The translations under genes were made by a program, and so were the position numbers. DNA of 64,000 nucleotides from Allacma fusca. Lineage: Eukaryota; Arthropoda; Collembola; Symphypleona; Sminthuridae. How positions within the stretch are numbered: position 1 is the stretch's first letter; every line of letters begins with the position of its first letter. The notes under the pieces are model-generated. The model was not told the DNA's origin. It ran no database searches and saw only the letters and a list, made by a program, of their open reading frames with translations. The stretch is taken from assembly GCA_947179485.1 (NCBI GenBank), contig OX359245.1, positions 78,975,067 to 79,039,066 on the forward strand. Direction: 5' to 3'. Positions 24,300 through 37,439 of the stretch are shown here, piece after piece.

Positions 24300-26098
24300 A
24301 ATTATAGGAAAGTTCATGAGGGTTGTTAGCTGCGCCCCTTGTTTAGTCTGCACCACTACCCCCGACAATATTGCATTAGGCCATTCATTAAAATTTTTTA
24401 GGAGAGTAACGTATTATCTCAGAAAAAACAGGCTTACCTACGACGGTAAATTCGAAATTAAAGAAACTGTCACCCCCACTCGGTTAGTAATTCAGAAAAT
24501 AAGTAAACCCCGTAGAATTCGATTCGTTAACATCGTTGCTTATATAAATAATGAGCCAACAACAGTTAGAGGAGTCAACTGAAAAAACAGTTGATGTAAA
24601 TGTGTGGAGACAATATGTACGTCACACAGATATTGTGCGTCCCGACGCCAAGATATTGATGGCCAAAGATGGGACGTTAGAAGCAGTACATAGGGTAGAC
24701 GGTAGGATTCCTAATAGGATGATCATCAAAACAGGGAGGAGTGAAAGTGCCCCTATGTACTCGGTAAGGATAGGTGCGCTGGGCCTTAAGTCTAGACGCA
24801 TAGAGACTCTGTCTGTAGAGGAGCTCAAAGACGAACCTTTTTATTCAGGTTCGAAATTTTTCCAAGAGCATAGAATGCAAATTAAGCAAGAACACCGTGC
24901 TCCAGACGAGCTTGTATTTCTTTTCAAAGACGAGCAGTGGAGTCCGACACCAATAGGAGTACAAATTCCATACGCTGACAACCGCAATAGACAGGCAAAT
25001 GATCCTTGGTTAATGGGACGCTTTAAAGGTGAAGCACATGAAAGTACCCAGGGATACACTACCAAAGAAAAGATCTGTCCATTTTTCGCTGACACCGATC
25101 TGAGAAGGCTTAGAGCCGGTACTACTACCGATTCTCGGGCAAAAATGTTTCGCACCGGACAACAATTTAAAGTCCGGGAATCTAGTGACGAAGATTAGAG
25201 TAACTCACCGTCAGGTAAATCCAAACGGAGCACGCTCCCCAGAAAAGCGAAGAATCATACCCCAGAACCAGGTTCCTCTGTAGAGAGAAAGAGACGAGTA
25301 TCTTTGTCTCCACCCGATACATTTAAAAAGCATAGGACGCATAAACGCAGGCCAAAAGCAACTAAAGTTAGAGAAGCTGTTAGAGAGGAAGAAGCTGAAG
25401 CCTCTTCACAGGTGAAAGTTGTGTATGGACAAGGACCACAAACTGACTCTGACTCCAGCTCTGACATTGAAGCCGTGCATGTGGTTATAAATAGCAAGCA
25501 GGGACTAAATGATTTAGTACCGCCTATGGCAGTTCTCCCAAAGCCTGAGGTGATATGTACGTTCGAAGGCTGTACGAAGCCTCGCTATAAGAGCATATCA
25601 GCCATTGGATTTCAACCCAAAGACGGCGAATGTGAAGAGCACAAGATGGCTCGTATCTCAAATAAAATGGAGCAAGAGCAAATCTCTAGAGAACTGGCCA
25701 AGTATATCAGCATAATGGACAAAGATAGAAAGAAGAGGTTGAAATTCTTAGATCATTGCTCTGCGGTGGAATTATTGGAAAACTCACTGTCAGGAATGGT
25801 GGAAAGAAATATTTCCACTAAAGAAATAGTCGTATCACGAAGGGATAGACTCAACAAGTTGCATGAATTTAGAGAAAAATGGGAAGAGTGGAGGGAAGAA
25901 GTAAACTTTAAGACAGCATGTCAAGCCCTACACATAGACCCCGACTCTCGCCCATTACTAGACGTTCCAGTTTTGGAAATCTTTTTGGCTTCTCCTTCAC
26001 ATATGATCTCAGAACCTGAGACAATAACGTTACATGCCGAAGTAGAACCAGGAAACCCTTGCCAAACCGAAAGTCCGGAGTTATATATAGAGCTCTGA
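24300..26098 (+). pseudogene. Unrecognised post-pol proteins of the Ty3-like element, first block
   Basis: Open stretches lie at 24316-24582, 24551-25198 and 25304-26098. The first is basic and short. The second has a neutral body and an acidic end (SSDED). The third begins with a Lys/Arg-rich stretch (KKHRTHKRRPK), then an acidic Ser patch, then a possible zinc site (C-x4-C, later C-x2-H, near 25555-25640) and an alpha-helical charged region. I recognise no known capsid or envelope protein. They share strand and A-rich composition with pol. Confidence 0.5.
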
Positions 26099-29000
26099 CG
26101 ACACAAATGCCAAATGTCACATATGACCAAAATTTCTTAGAAGAAATTATGAGTATTGGGGTAGAGCCCACAGGTCCGCCACCCACTCCAGGTCATGACT
26201 TAGCAGAAAGTTCAAAGATTGTGGAGGAAAATAGGCTGAAAAGCCCATATAATTCCTTAAAAATCCCCGAAGTGGATTTGGTGGAAATAACAAATTATCC
26301 GCCTATGTCTCCCTCAGCAAACGTTAGAGGAGGTGGAGGGAATAATAGAAGTGGTGTCGTCGGACTCATTGTTATAGGCAATGTGCATGCAGATCCCAGT
26401 CCACAGGGATTTACAAATTCCCAACCCAAACAAAGAGCGTTTTGGGAGAGGATTGATGAGAAATACATCAAGGAAAAGCAAACTTTTGACGAAACGGCAT
26501 TTACGGAAAAACCAGGCACAACAATAAGCAAGGGCAAGGCTATAGGCATCGGAGGAACAAGCTTCGCTATAGGGACAATAGGATATGAGTTGTGGGGAAC
26601 CATTGTAAGGCCGCCTTGGTACGGTTATAAATCACAAGCGACTACTTGTGCCAACATGTATCAAATGAGCTGGTCATTCATGAAAAGACAATGGTTTACT
26701 ATGTCTAGCTTATACTCCACTCTCGCTATTAATACATGGCAGTATATTTGGAAAAGCAACAGTTACGAGTCAGATCCAGTAGTTAGAAAATTCAAAATTG
26801 CTCAAGGGAAAAATAACCATCCAGTATGGTATAGCCATACATTCTCCCAAACCGCTCAGAAAAATACAAAACAACTGTATACTATTGGTCAAAAAGTTAT
26901 CAATAATACAGAAATCAATATCATAGCAGAACAGTGGAATTACATTGCATTGCACGAACAGTGGGATATTCTACCCCACGTGATAATTATGTTGTCTGAA
27001 AATAGTCTAAATAATTCAAAGCATGACCAACTCCAATCCTATGTAAATCATTTTGCCATAAATTTAGTGAAATCCACACGCAGTCTTAAATATTGGATGC
27101 ACGAAGGCATGGAACGCCTTGTGACCAATATAAATAGCAAAGTGATAGGTGAAAAAATGACAGAAACTAGACAACGTAGAATCATGCTCTTCCGCGAAGA
27201 GTTAACGGCCATTCACTATTTTGTTATGTCAGAACCAGAAGTTCTGACTCAAGGAATGAATGATTTCATCATTCCTAGGGATTCGCTATTCCAACCAGGA
27301 GACTTAGTGTTTCACACAAACGCTATATTTTTCCCAAAAATTAATCTGACCATCGTAATTTCCTTTCCAAGAGTTTTTACGGGATGCTTCACAGAAGAAC
27401 TAGAAGTTCAGAACTGGCATGATAGAATGGAAAGTTATTGTCAGGAAAGTAAAGTACATAATAGTATCCCGATCATTGAGGACAATGATCCAATCCAGAA
27501 GAGTAAGGTAAATGAGAGAAAGATGGAGGCTTTCCTAGGTCCGGAGGGTATCTGGAAGCACCCTAAAGAGGATGTAAGCCTATGCGAAAAAGGAAACATG
27601 TTCTTATATGAACTTGACACGACAGGGCTTTATACTAGTGCAGGGGTCCGTCATCAAAGAATCATTCAAACCATTATATGGTACATTATAAACTTTTTCA
27701 CATATATAAGCACGGTCTACACAGCAGATAAACCATTAGAAAACAGTGATGATCCACGGGTAATTATTAAGACCGATAATGAAAATGAAAATCAGTCTAA
27801 GGAAATAGAAATCATACTGCCAAATACAATTGAAGTAGCAGAGGAAGCATTGCCGGAAGGCCTGAGAGATTCTAATGGACCAGATATTCTAGTAAATATT
27901 GTTGAGGATATTCAAGCCGCATCTCATGCTGAGATATGGGGCTCTAGCATACCTGCTATACCAAAAGAAGTATTCGAGCAATGGGGAAAGTTAGAGGCAG
28001 AGGCTGATAAGAAAAATAAAACCTACGCACGTATAAGTAAATTTAGACGTGATGACAATAGTAACACTGCACACAATAGTCAAGTCAGGGCTAGAAGTAG
28101 GCAGCCTAGAATAACTCCAAATTCCCTCAGGCAAGAAGTAAACCCTCATACCACAGGACCTTTGGCATATCAGGCAGAAGGGTTTCCAACCACCCAGCAT
28201 ATAAACCTTGTACACGTGCTATACAAATTACCAGAAGTAGACCCCTTGGAAACATTGGAAGATGCATTAACCTTCCAGGCCATGATTTATGTAAACACAG
28301 CAAACTCTACCGATGCTTTCAGAGGAAATTTAGACTCAAGGGGAGAAACCCCCGAAATGGAAGCTACAATCAGCTGGTCAAGATATAGGGAAGCTAATGG
28401 TAGGGAGAGTGAGCTATCACTTAGAAATCCTAGGAGAGGTCATCAATGCTCAGGATGTAAGACAGAATTATCAGAGGACTATTATAAGTACAGGCAATAT
28501 CCTCATACACTATTTGAAGGACTGAGTCAATGTGAATTGACCAGAAAAGAGGAACAGTATATGATTATCTACCATATGTATAAAAACCTAGAAATAATAG
28601 AAGAGGTAACTAAATCACCCTCAGTCAGAAAGAAGTCTCCCACACGAAAAATTAGAAGGGAAACTTTTGCGGAAATTGAGAAGGGATTCAAAAACCTGGC
28701 CATTCAGTCTGTTAGAAATAACTTTGATCTAAAGACTAAACAAGCAGAGATCAAAAGAGATCAGGAAGAACAAGTGAGATATAGGCGATTTCTTCTTCAA
28801 GAATATGCAGGCCAGTCTCATTTACTCACCCTTGTAGATCCAAGAGAAAGAATAATAGCCACTGTATACACTACGGAGAAAACCAGAGTACCCCTAATAG
28901 ATAGGCAATTGGAAGACTTAGCCATAAATCTTAACGTGCCTATAGGATATTTAGGAGAGGAGGCGCTAAGCATCATTAGAGCCACCCAGAGACAATACAA

Positions 29001-29151
29001 TTGGCGGAATGCTACGGAGGAGGCACCATGTAGAAGTCATTTATATGCTATACGGATTCACAGGCAGGGAGATCAGGCGCATAGCCCTACATATGTGGCT
29101 CGCTATAGGTTACGAACCATCCTACGAAGTGCAAGAAAAATGGATTCGTGA
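26059..29151 (+). pseudogene. Large unrecognised post-pol protein of the Ty3-like element
   Basis: An uninterrupted open frame of about 1030 codons follows the first post-pol block with a short overlap. It has a Gly-rich hydrophobic stretch (KAIGIGGTSFAIGTIGYELW, about residues 155-180) and a likely membrane segment (IIWYIINFFTYISTVYTA, about residues 540-560). A CSGC pair and later cysteine lie near 28450-28530, and the C-terminal third is basic. The two hydrophobic segments leave open an envelope-like or membrane protein, but there is no clear signal peptide or furin site, so this is only one option. Such a long intact frame suggests selection until fairly recently. Confidence 0.5.
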
Positions 29152-30079
29152 GTACTATATTACTAATTCACACCGTAGACGCATCATAAGTGAGTTGTAC
29201 CTAGCCACTCTAGCCGCCATACCAACTCACCTATTACCTTTCAAAGAATTTCATGAGCTGGCCAAACAATGGTCAAGCCTAAATAAGGCTGTACAAGAAA
29301 TACAAAGGCACAAGTTAGCTCAAAAAATAGGGCAACCAGGACCTTCTTGGCTGTTAGAGGAAAGGAATGAGTTATCTGATTCACACACTATTAATACCCT
29401 ACAATATGTGGAACAAAAAATTATGGCTTTGCATAAAGCATGCACTGGTTATGCACCAGAGAGATTGTATATACGCTATGAAGGAACGGTCAGGGAGTAC
29501 ATCTCACCAATTACCACTAATGAGAACACTGTAGACGAACTAGGTGTCGCATTAGAACAAGATCGTATGCAGTTCAACAGAATTTATGAAAGAATGAAAA
29601 AATCATACAGACAAGGATATCTTCTACCCAATAAATTTAAACCTGACTCTGGTCAACCAGGAGTGACTAAACTATCTCATGTTAGCAAAATCATCATTCA
29701 GCTAGCTGCACCAGAATGGCAATCGTTAGTGATTGACTTTGGAGATGGAAGCTATGGATTTATCCGACTGTTGTATGACTTAACTCATCTTTCTGACACT
29801 CAAATAGTATTAAGGGATTGAGAAGAAAGATTATTGGATCCACACTATGAAACTGATCCTGTATGCGCTGAAGGTTCTATCGCCTCATTACTAATCTTGA
29901 GAGACGATGAGCCGACACGACGCATGATAGCGGCCATAAGGAGGAAATGGATGAAAGTTTTGGCAGAAAGTCCGGTAAGCCAAACAAGACGGGTGGTAAT
30001 TTCATTCCGTCGCGAGCTTAACTTTCCATTCCTACACGGGAAAGCTAAGACGGAGGACTCCGTTTTTGGACCTCAATAA
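29009..30079 (+). pseudogene. Last unrecognised post-pol block of the Ty3-like element
   Basis: It starts inside the end of the preceding long frame and has open stretches at 29009-29821 and 29834-30079. It is charged, mostly helical in character, with a VIDFGDGSYG segment near 29735. No family is recognised. Dense overlapping ORFs like these are typical of compact viral genomes. Confidence 0.45.
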
Positions 30080-33000
30080 GAAAACTAAATATACACATTT
30101 AGAAGCTTATCTCGCTATATGTAGGTGGGGCCGGATAGGTCGAATCCCCCTATGAAAACTATCCCGAGGGATAGGGCGAGGGAAGGTTTACCTATAACAG
30201 TAACAAAATATAAAAAGAAATAAAAAAGCAAACCAAAATATTATAAAATAAACATAAAAAGGTAAAGGGGTAGTAAAGGAAAATAACTACTAGCATTGAC
30301 AGATGTATAACCAAGAAAATAAGTTGATCATAGCTAGAAAGTTGTTCACAAATGCCGCAGAAGTAAAGATTATGTAGGAGAGAAAAATCAATAAATTGTA
30401 TTAATAACAATAAGTATAATTTAATCAGCACTTATGTTGTATAGTGACAGATGTACACTTATAGTACAACAAACAAGAGTGAAAATAAGACATTTCAATC
30501 TGAGCCAGTAATAAATTACAGATATGGTACCCACAGTACCCTGATCAAGTCATTAGTTCCAGGGAAAGGTATATCCTAACCAATGTATATGTTTCGGTCT
30601 AAAAATTAATGTTTGGGGAAATACACCCTCAGGCGTCAAGTAACCATAGAGCTACTGAGCAGGTACTTTGATTTAAGTTTGAAAGAGGGCCGTAGGATAA
30701 TAGAACTTACTGACAGGAGGAATATCCTTCTGGAAAATCAGAAGGGTAGTAATGTACTGTGTCAACATTGTGTGACAATTAGTGGAATGGCGGGATCCGA
30801 ATACATCATGGAAAACAAATAATTATGTGAAAAGGATATAGCAGTCAACAAGTTCCTGAGTATTCCATTTTTTGAGGAAAAACAGAATATCTACAGAGCA
30901 GCTTAACTCGTCCGTAAACTTGGCATTTCCTTTTCCAATATCTCTAAACAAACTAAAATTATGACGCTAATGACTGTAGTCAACCACGAGCCTTGCACTC
31001 TCCACTTCAGTCACCACCATGGGTCAAGCTGAGTCCTCGTGTCCAATAAAAGAACAGACTAAGGAGTTGTCGCGCTTAATGTCATCTAAACTCTTTGCGG
31101 AGCTTAAGACAAGAAGATCACTCACGGCGCTAACGAAGTTATACGTGGAATAGTTATTCCTGAGGATATGAGGGAAAAATAATTAACATGTATAACATTT
31201 CAGTATAAAATATAAAATAAGGCCTGAATGCCTGCAACTCAATGAATATGAAAATATATGGACACATATGGAGAGAAAGAAGATGTGAAAACAATAGTAT
31301 AATTACTAAAGTTCAACCTTTCTGTATTTCTTGACATGGTGGCATGTAAATATTGGAAGGAAATTGACCCAAGAATGTTAAATTATGTTCTAAAATGTCA
31401 AGTGAAGTAGGAGATCAACAGGTATGAATAATCAGGGCTTAGGAATAACACAGAAGAGAAAACACTTCGTCTATATATGACCGTTCAATGACAATATTGG
31501 CCACGCCATTACATGAAGGAATCCATGAGGAATTACGGAGTAACAACTGGTGAGGTACGAAAAATGGTAACCGACCATGACCAGTTATGTCTGAACAATT
31601 CGTAGGCATTTAAACAAATTACTTCCGAAATTTCAGTGTGATTTTCTTCAATTTAATAAATAGAAAACGGGTGACATTTTCAAGTCAAAAATACACTTGC
31701 CAAGTTAAAATAGCACGGGAAAATGTAACTGAAATCTAATACACACGTTCCGATAGACATTTGGAGCAAAGTAATAGATAAATTAGGAACCCCCCAAATA
31801 ATCAAAATAAAAATACGAAATATTATTGGAGGATGATTCTTTAAATGAACCGAGAAATCGTCGGTCTGTCCTATAATTGTAGGCATTTGAATGGTATTGG
31901 ATTGGAAAAGAAATATAAATGTAGATGAATACCTAATTGAGAGGTGGTAAATAGCCCGAAAAGAGAAGCATTTTGTGATGAACTAGCTGAAGCTATCATT
32001 ATATAGTCCAGACATAAGATCCAAAATATACGGGAAATTGGTCACTAAAAATTTAAATTTTACTAATTCAACATTTAGAAACAAATTTAGCTTGTATGTT
32101 CCTGATGATATGAGGGAAAACAAAACTCAAGTATAAAATCAAAGTAAAAAATATTAATGCAAAACTTATAGGAACGTACAATTTTAACATTGCACAGTAT
32201 AACAGGGCCGAGCTGTTGTGCGATTTATCAGAAAAAAGAATATTATTTATTACAGGATTCCTACTTCGTTCCTTCCAGTCGGCCAATTATGTATCACCCT
32301 ATAAATGAAATAATTTGGGACCACAAGGGATTCGTCATAATGATAGTCTCTAGGCATGACTGAAATTGATCGCACGAAAGTTGAAAACATATCAGTACAT
32401 ACACGTTGCACCAATTATGTAACCAATATTCCTGTAAGAAATATCTCTCATTTTAAAAGTAAATCAGAAAACGAACCATACAGAAGTAAATTATTAGCTG
32501 AAGACCTTGGAACAAAACCTTAAAGGAAAATAAATGATCAATGTACTATTATACGACAAGGGTTTACGTAATGATTTCACGATTTTGTGCCGGTCAACAT
32601 CGTAAGGCATTTGTCCACTCATCTAAGGTGTGAATCTGTGAGTCAGATAAGGGTAGTCAATCAATGAGGTAGTAAACCAAGAGTACATTTACTAAGTACA
32701 GTTGCGTCAAGAAAAACAATTGATCTCAGGATTTAATCATTGGTTCGTACCCAAAATTTTGCATATTTTTGTTCCAGCCGAATAAACTAAGGAAATTCGG
32801 AAGAAATATTACCAAAATTTCACAAGTTTTTGTCAAGATATAGGTAGAGACAACCTAGTAGAAAACTACTCTTATATTTTACATTCTATACAAGGAATAC
32901 TATTACCAGATCACCATTCAAAATTATTCAAAAGTATTACTGAAACTTCAGATTCAGTCACATTATTAACACGAACAAATTGCAATCTTCTACTGGTATA

Positions 33001-34829
33001 TTTCAGTCTCAGAATCATCACGATAGGAGTTTCAACAAATTTTAATGAGTCATTACCGAGAAAAGTAAAATACCAAATTATGTTCATAAACTTAATTACT
33101 TCCATTCAATATCGTTTAATCTGTAAGAAAATAAACTTTTGCATCCACGAAAATAACATATGGAGTATTTTTCAACCAAGAATATGACATGAGCCATTTT
33201 ATGAAATTTCATGAAATTAACATATGGAATAATTCTTCATGTCACATGGGTCCTTCCTGAACCAATATCTTTCAAGAAACAATCGTTCATACCACTCACA
33301 CTGTTCATTGACAAACTCAACAATTTCCAGCTCCACTTTCAAGCTAAAAATAGTACATACCCCTACCAACCTACACAAATACATCTGTCCACACGTAAGG
33401 AATTGCAAGTATGGATTAAAGTGCTAATAGTGGAAGCGAATACAAGTGTGTCCACTATGTACGATAGTCTATACCATGAAAACCGAGAAAAACCTGAATA
33501 ACTCAGAAATTTCCTATGGAGCTAAATTAAGACGAAAACTGTCTAAAGTCAGGGAAAAGATCTAGTTTTCGCAAGTTAAGAAATAAAGGTCACTCGTGAT
33601 AATTCTAGGAATTGTAACGCTCAAAATACCGGATGTTCCTTGTAAGACAAGTTGTCATATCTTTCAACGTGTTTAAAGCTACTCATGAGGCTAGCACGGA
33701 AGGAAAGGCTATAAGTCCAGGTAATGAGGCAGAATGGAGGCACAATTCTGACGAAGATCCTGAGCTAGATCTATGGTAAAATATGGTAAAAATATATATA
33801 TAATTAAAACTAATTTATGGACTGACGGAGAAAAATTTAGGGTCCGCACGAAATAAATAATCAAAGTTCCAAATACAGGAAGCATGTATACTTTCAAATC
33901 TTCCGAACTTTCAAGAATGACTTGCCGACGGGCAAGGACTATTTTTGAGAATTTATTGACCTGTGGTCCTTCCAACAAGAAATTTACCTCGAGACAGTTC
34001 ATAAATATGGTCATTCCAACCCCACTAAAATATTATTTCCCGATTAATACAGATATGTTAGCTTCATAATACTAGAGAATTGTTTCTAGGAAGTATTCAG
34101 AGCTCAAGTACAAAAGCCTAAAAAATATGCTATTTAAAATGATAGTATATACTATTATGACAGAAAAGTTCAAGGACAAGGTCGTTATCCTCCTTAACAC
34201 AGTATATTGTCTTGAACATAGGGATTTTAGACTTTGAACATATTATGTATACTATTAACCTATCCCTTGTTACACAAAGGTTAATACCATGGCAAAATTA
34301 TTTCAAAACATTTCTGAAGGAATATGAATAGGGTTCATGAATTTTGTGAATGCCAATGGCAGCGGCTAAACATTCAAGGTCAGCGGATTCTAGATAAATT
34401 CATGGCAGGAATATATTCCGATAGAAATGCATCTCTCTACCTACTGATCGAGTATAACTATAATTATACGCAGTAGGGTAACTAGGCATATAATATGAAA
34501 TGTATAACAAAAAGCAGGAAGTAACGGGATAGAGTGTATACGATAACAACATCTGTAAACATTATGAAAATGTATGAGATAAAACTCAAGGCCAAGGAAA
34601 AGGTTCTTGACTTTCGGTGACACATAACATCTGTGAATGTTTATATGTACATATAGGATGAGTAACTTCATGATAGTATACTATGTATACGTATTACTCA
34701 ACGATTGTGAATAGTAGGAGTAACCACCCACAATGGGTCTCCTCCCGCTTACGGGAAACATAAACCCCTTGTATAAAAACTAGTTTAGTAATACTAAAAA
34801 CATCAAAACCATATCAGTATATAAGGTTA
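30080..34829 (+). other. ORF-poor interior of the Ty3-like element
   Basis: About 4.7 kb with A-rich plus strand and no long frame. Visible items are a short hairpin (CTATCC-CGAG-GGATAG, 30159-30174) beside a GGATAGG/CCCCTAT pair; a 44-codon ORF in strong start context beginning MGQAESS (31019-31153), an N-myristoylation-like start; and a TATAAAAA box at 34774. I see no tRNA or host gene. Confidence 0.45.
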
Positions 34830-35985
34830 GTGTATGATCTTGGAAATTCAGTTCATTCTGTTACTCCAAGAAGTAAACAGCAAGCTAAAATAACCTACTC
34901 ACAACCTCTCAAGGAAAATTGTGATTGTGAAAAGACACTGTCCAAATTTGTAATCCTGTTAACCATAATGATTGCATTGAGTGGAACCGAAGCCGGTTGG
35001 AAATTCTGGAAGAAAGGATACGAAGCGACGTATAAAGTGGTGTCTAACAAACCAGGATATTTTAGCCGATTTGGAACCTTTCTGGTGAGCAAACTAACCC
35101 CAACAATTGTTCTAGCCACTACATGGGCAACGATAGATCGGATCATTAGTGGAAAACCATAGGAGCAGGAGCACATAGCGAAGATGGCAGCTGGAGGTAG
35201 CGGAATTACAGTTTTAGGGCTGGGAATTGCGTATTATTTCCTAAAGAAAAGGAACACACCACCCGCAGAAACGAATAGTGACAGTGAACCCCTAATCCAA
35301 CTCCATGATTCCCCTAACCCCACCACAACAGCTACAAATACGGAAGCCAAAACAGCTCTACAGTCATGGATAGACCAACTAGCGGGAAAAAAGGTTATTA
35401 AGCGTTTAGAGCCACAACCAAAACTTGTAAGTACACATTTATAAATACTAACAAACGAAACAAAGTAGAAAACTTAGAAAATCTATAATTAAAAAGAAAA
35501 ATATTATTGCATATAAAATTGAAGTGTATGAAGTTTTTAATAATCATTTTTGAACTTAGAAGTTCTTGAAAAGTTCCAAAAACTGACATCTTTACGAGAA
35601 CAGAATTTTAAAGTCAAATAGGAATTCCTTTACTTTCAAGTACTATTACAGTAGTTGAAGGCAAATTAAGACCTTTGTCACTCAGCACAAATAGTGGCAG
35701 CAGGTATACGCGTGCATAGACAAGGTTTCCAGTGTAAATATGTATATAATAATAATTTTCAGTATTTTAAACTTTCTTCCACCCATTCAATGTTTTAATC
35801 CCGAAACTAAAGTCAACTTAGAAGAATGGTGGGATAAATATACGAAAGGGTTCAGAAATTATTTTACTGGCTGGACTCAAGAAGAGTTAGAACAAGAGCG
35901 ACAAAGGCGACGAGAAGGTCGACAAATGATGGAAACGAGTCTGTGGCTGCTTAAGGTGACAGGGATAACTTTGTCGTATTACTAG
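34830..35985 (+). pseudogene. Three small membrane-type ORFs near the right end of the Ty3-like element
   Basis: Open stretches lie at 34830-35162, 35184-35444 and 35740-35985. The first has a hydrophobic segment (FVILLTIMIALSGTEAGW) like a signal peptide and a second one near its end. The second starts at a clear ATG (35184) with a likely membrane helix (GITVLGLGIAYYF) and a Pro/Thr-rich tail; a GTAAGT donor-like site follows near 35428. The third begins with a signal-like segment (IIIIFSILNFLPPIQCF), followed by an Arg/Glu-rich helix. A TATAAAAA box at 34774 could drive them. Function unknown. Confidence 0.45.
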
Positions 35986-37430
35986 TCTTGATACGTTTGT
36001 GTAGGAATTACTTCTCCATACCTAGAGCAAGAAAAGTTATTTGCTGCAATTTCATTTGTTGCACAATGACTAAGTTATGTAAGAATCAGGGAAAGGAACT
36101 TAAAAGAATGAACAAGGACAAAAGTGAAGAAATTATTATAATAATGAAAAATCCATGAGAGGATAAGACAAGAGAAAGAAAGACTTGTAAATGTATATAC
36201 ACATTAAAATTAATAAGTACATATTTGTTTGAAGCATATTCCTATACCATAACTATAAGAATTATAATGATTAAGAAGATTCAAGATTATAATATATACA
36301 AACGTGCACGATCCACCACATTATATTGTCAATTGAACCCTTCCATCCCAAGTTGACAATACCCACAACAGCGCTATATTGTACCTAAAGTGCTACAGTT
36401 ATAATATATGTAAAAATATATATAAGCACACAGAAACATTGGAAAACTCCACTCATTCATTACAAATACCTGTAAAACACAAATTCCATGAAGTGTTCTG
36501 AGGACAGAACAAGACAAGAAGAGGAATGTTACATATGTATCATATTTGGTAGAATTTGTGTATACAAGCACTAATACAAGGTAAAGTGAGATCGAAGCAG
36601 GGCCGCTCGCTAGTCTTAATACGACTCGAAAGGCAACTCAGGAATGTGTCTATGTTATACATGGTACATATGCACTGGATCAGAGTAAAATAAGAACGCT
36701 CAAAGTTTCTCTCCAGTAAGTGCCTGAGTACATCATGTAAGTACTTCCCCACTCGTATGCGGTTGTAGTGAACGCATGCTGAGGAAAGGATTGCATCATG
36801 CATAATATTTGAATCCTGTTACTTATGTATATGTTAAAGTTGTATAAGAATAGAAGTAAGATACGATCTGAGTGAATCATAGTCATGAGACTGTTGGATG
36901 ATTTCAGCTCAACGTATGTATATAATATAGTTTTAAGGAAATGAGGAATATAATTTCCCCAGGATAAAGACTCCACGGAGCATTCCATGTTGCACATTGC
37001 AATTGCATATTGCACTCTTTAGTATAAATATGGTTGCATTTCTGCATTAAGTATTCTAGTTTTAGTCTGAAATTCAGCCATGCATTATGCTGGATTGAAC
37101 TCGGAATCTTCTAGTGATAAGTATAGGGTAAGGATAGGAATAGGATAAGCATTAGGATAAATATTCCCATTACTTAGTCTTCATACTAATAATGGAAGGG
37201 TCACTAATGTAAGGTTAGATGTGTTATTAACACCACTATACACAGAACACAAACACATATTAGTATAGACCGAGTACTAATTATATGGACATTAATAACA
37301 ATTTTATCATAGAATAAAGTATTAGCAAGTTGAACGAATTAATCAATTCTTTATTCTCATTACAGTTTTATTACAGCACCTTAATATTAGTTTAGGATAA
37401 CTCCGCGCCGAACCTGGGCAACATATCGAT
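35986..37430 (+). repeat. Right end of the Ty3-like element, LTR-like
   Basis: It contains a TATAAATA box (37023-37030) and an AATAAA signal (37313-37318) in the order expected for a long terminal repeat, then a T-rich stretch up to the host junction. No matching left LTR is in the window, so the LTR start cannot be fixed. No gene is supported in 35986-36900. Confidence 0.35.
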
Positions 37431-37439
37431 TATTTTCAC

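Larger units (their letters stand above)
20001..37430 (+). mobile_element. Partial, broken giant Ty3/gypsy-type virus-like element
   Basis: The left edge is set where homology with copy B intron 1 ends and the right edge where homology with the copy B 3' flank resumes (about 37430-37460). Parts in order: C-terminal part of reverse transcriptase, RNase H, a very long linker, integrase, several unrecognised proteins to 30080, an ORF-poor stretch, three small membrane-type ORFs and an LTR-like right end. The plus strand looks richer in A than T across the whole interval, which supports one element. No gag or second LTR is seen, so age from LTR divergence cannot be estimated. It is a fossil with several breaks. 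A length above 17 kb for a partial copy is far above the usual 5-8 kb of Ty3/gypsy elements. Confidence 0.8.

Noticed and set aside
30120-30180. Possible tRNA (GGTCGAATCCCCC resembles a T arm)
   Set aside because: No cloverleaf with D and anticodon arms of normal size can be drawn; only local hairpins remain.
36680-37015. Minus-strand ORFs in the right end of the giant element
   Set aside because: They run against the strand of the element, have no domain and overlap the LTR-like region.
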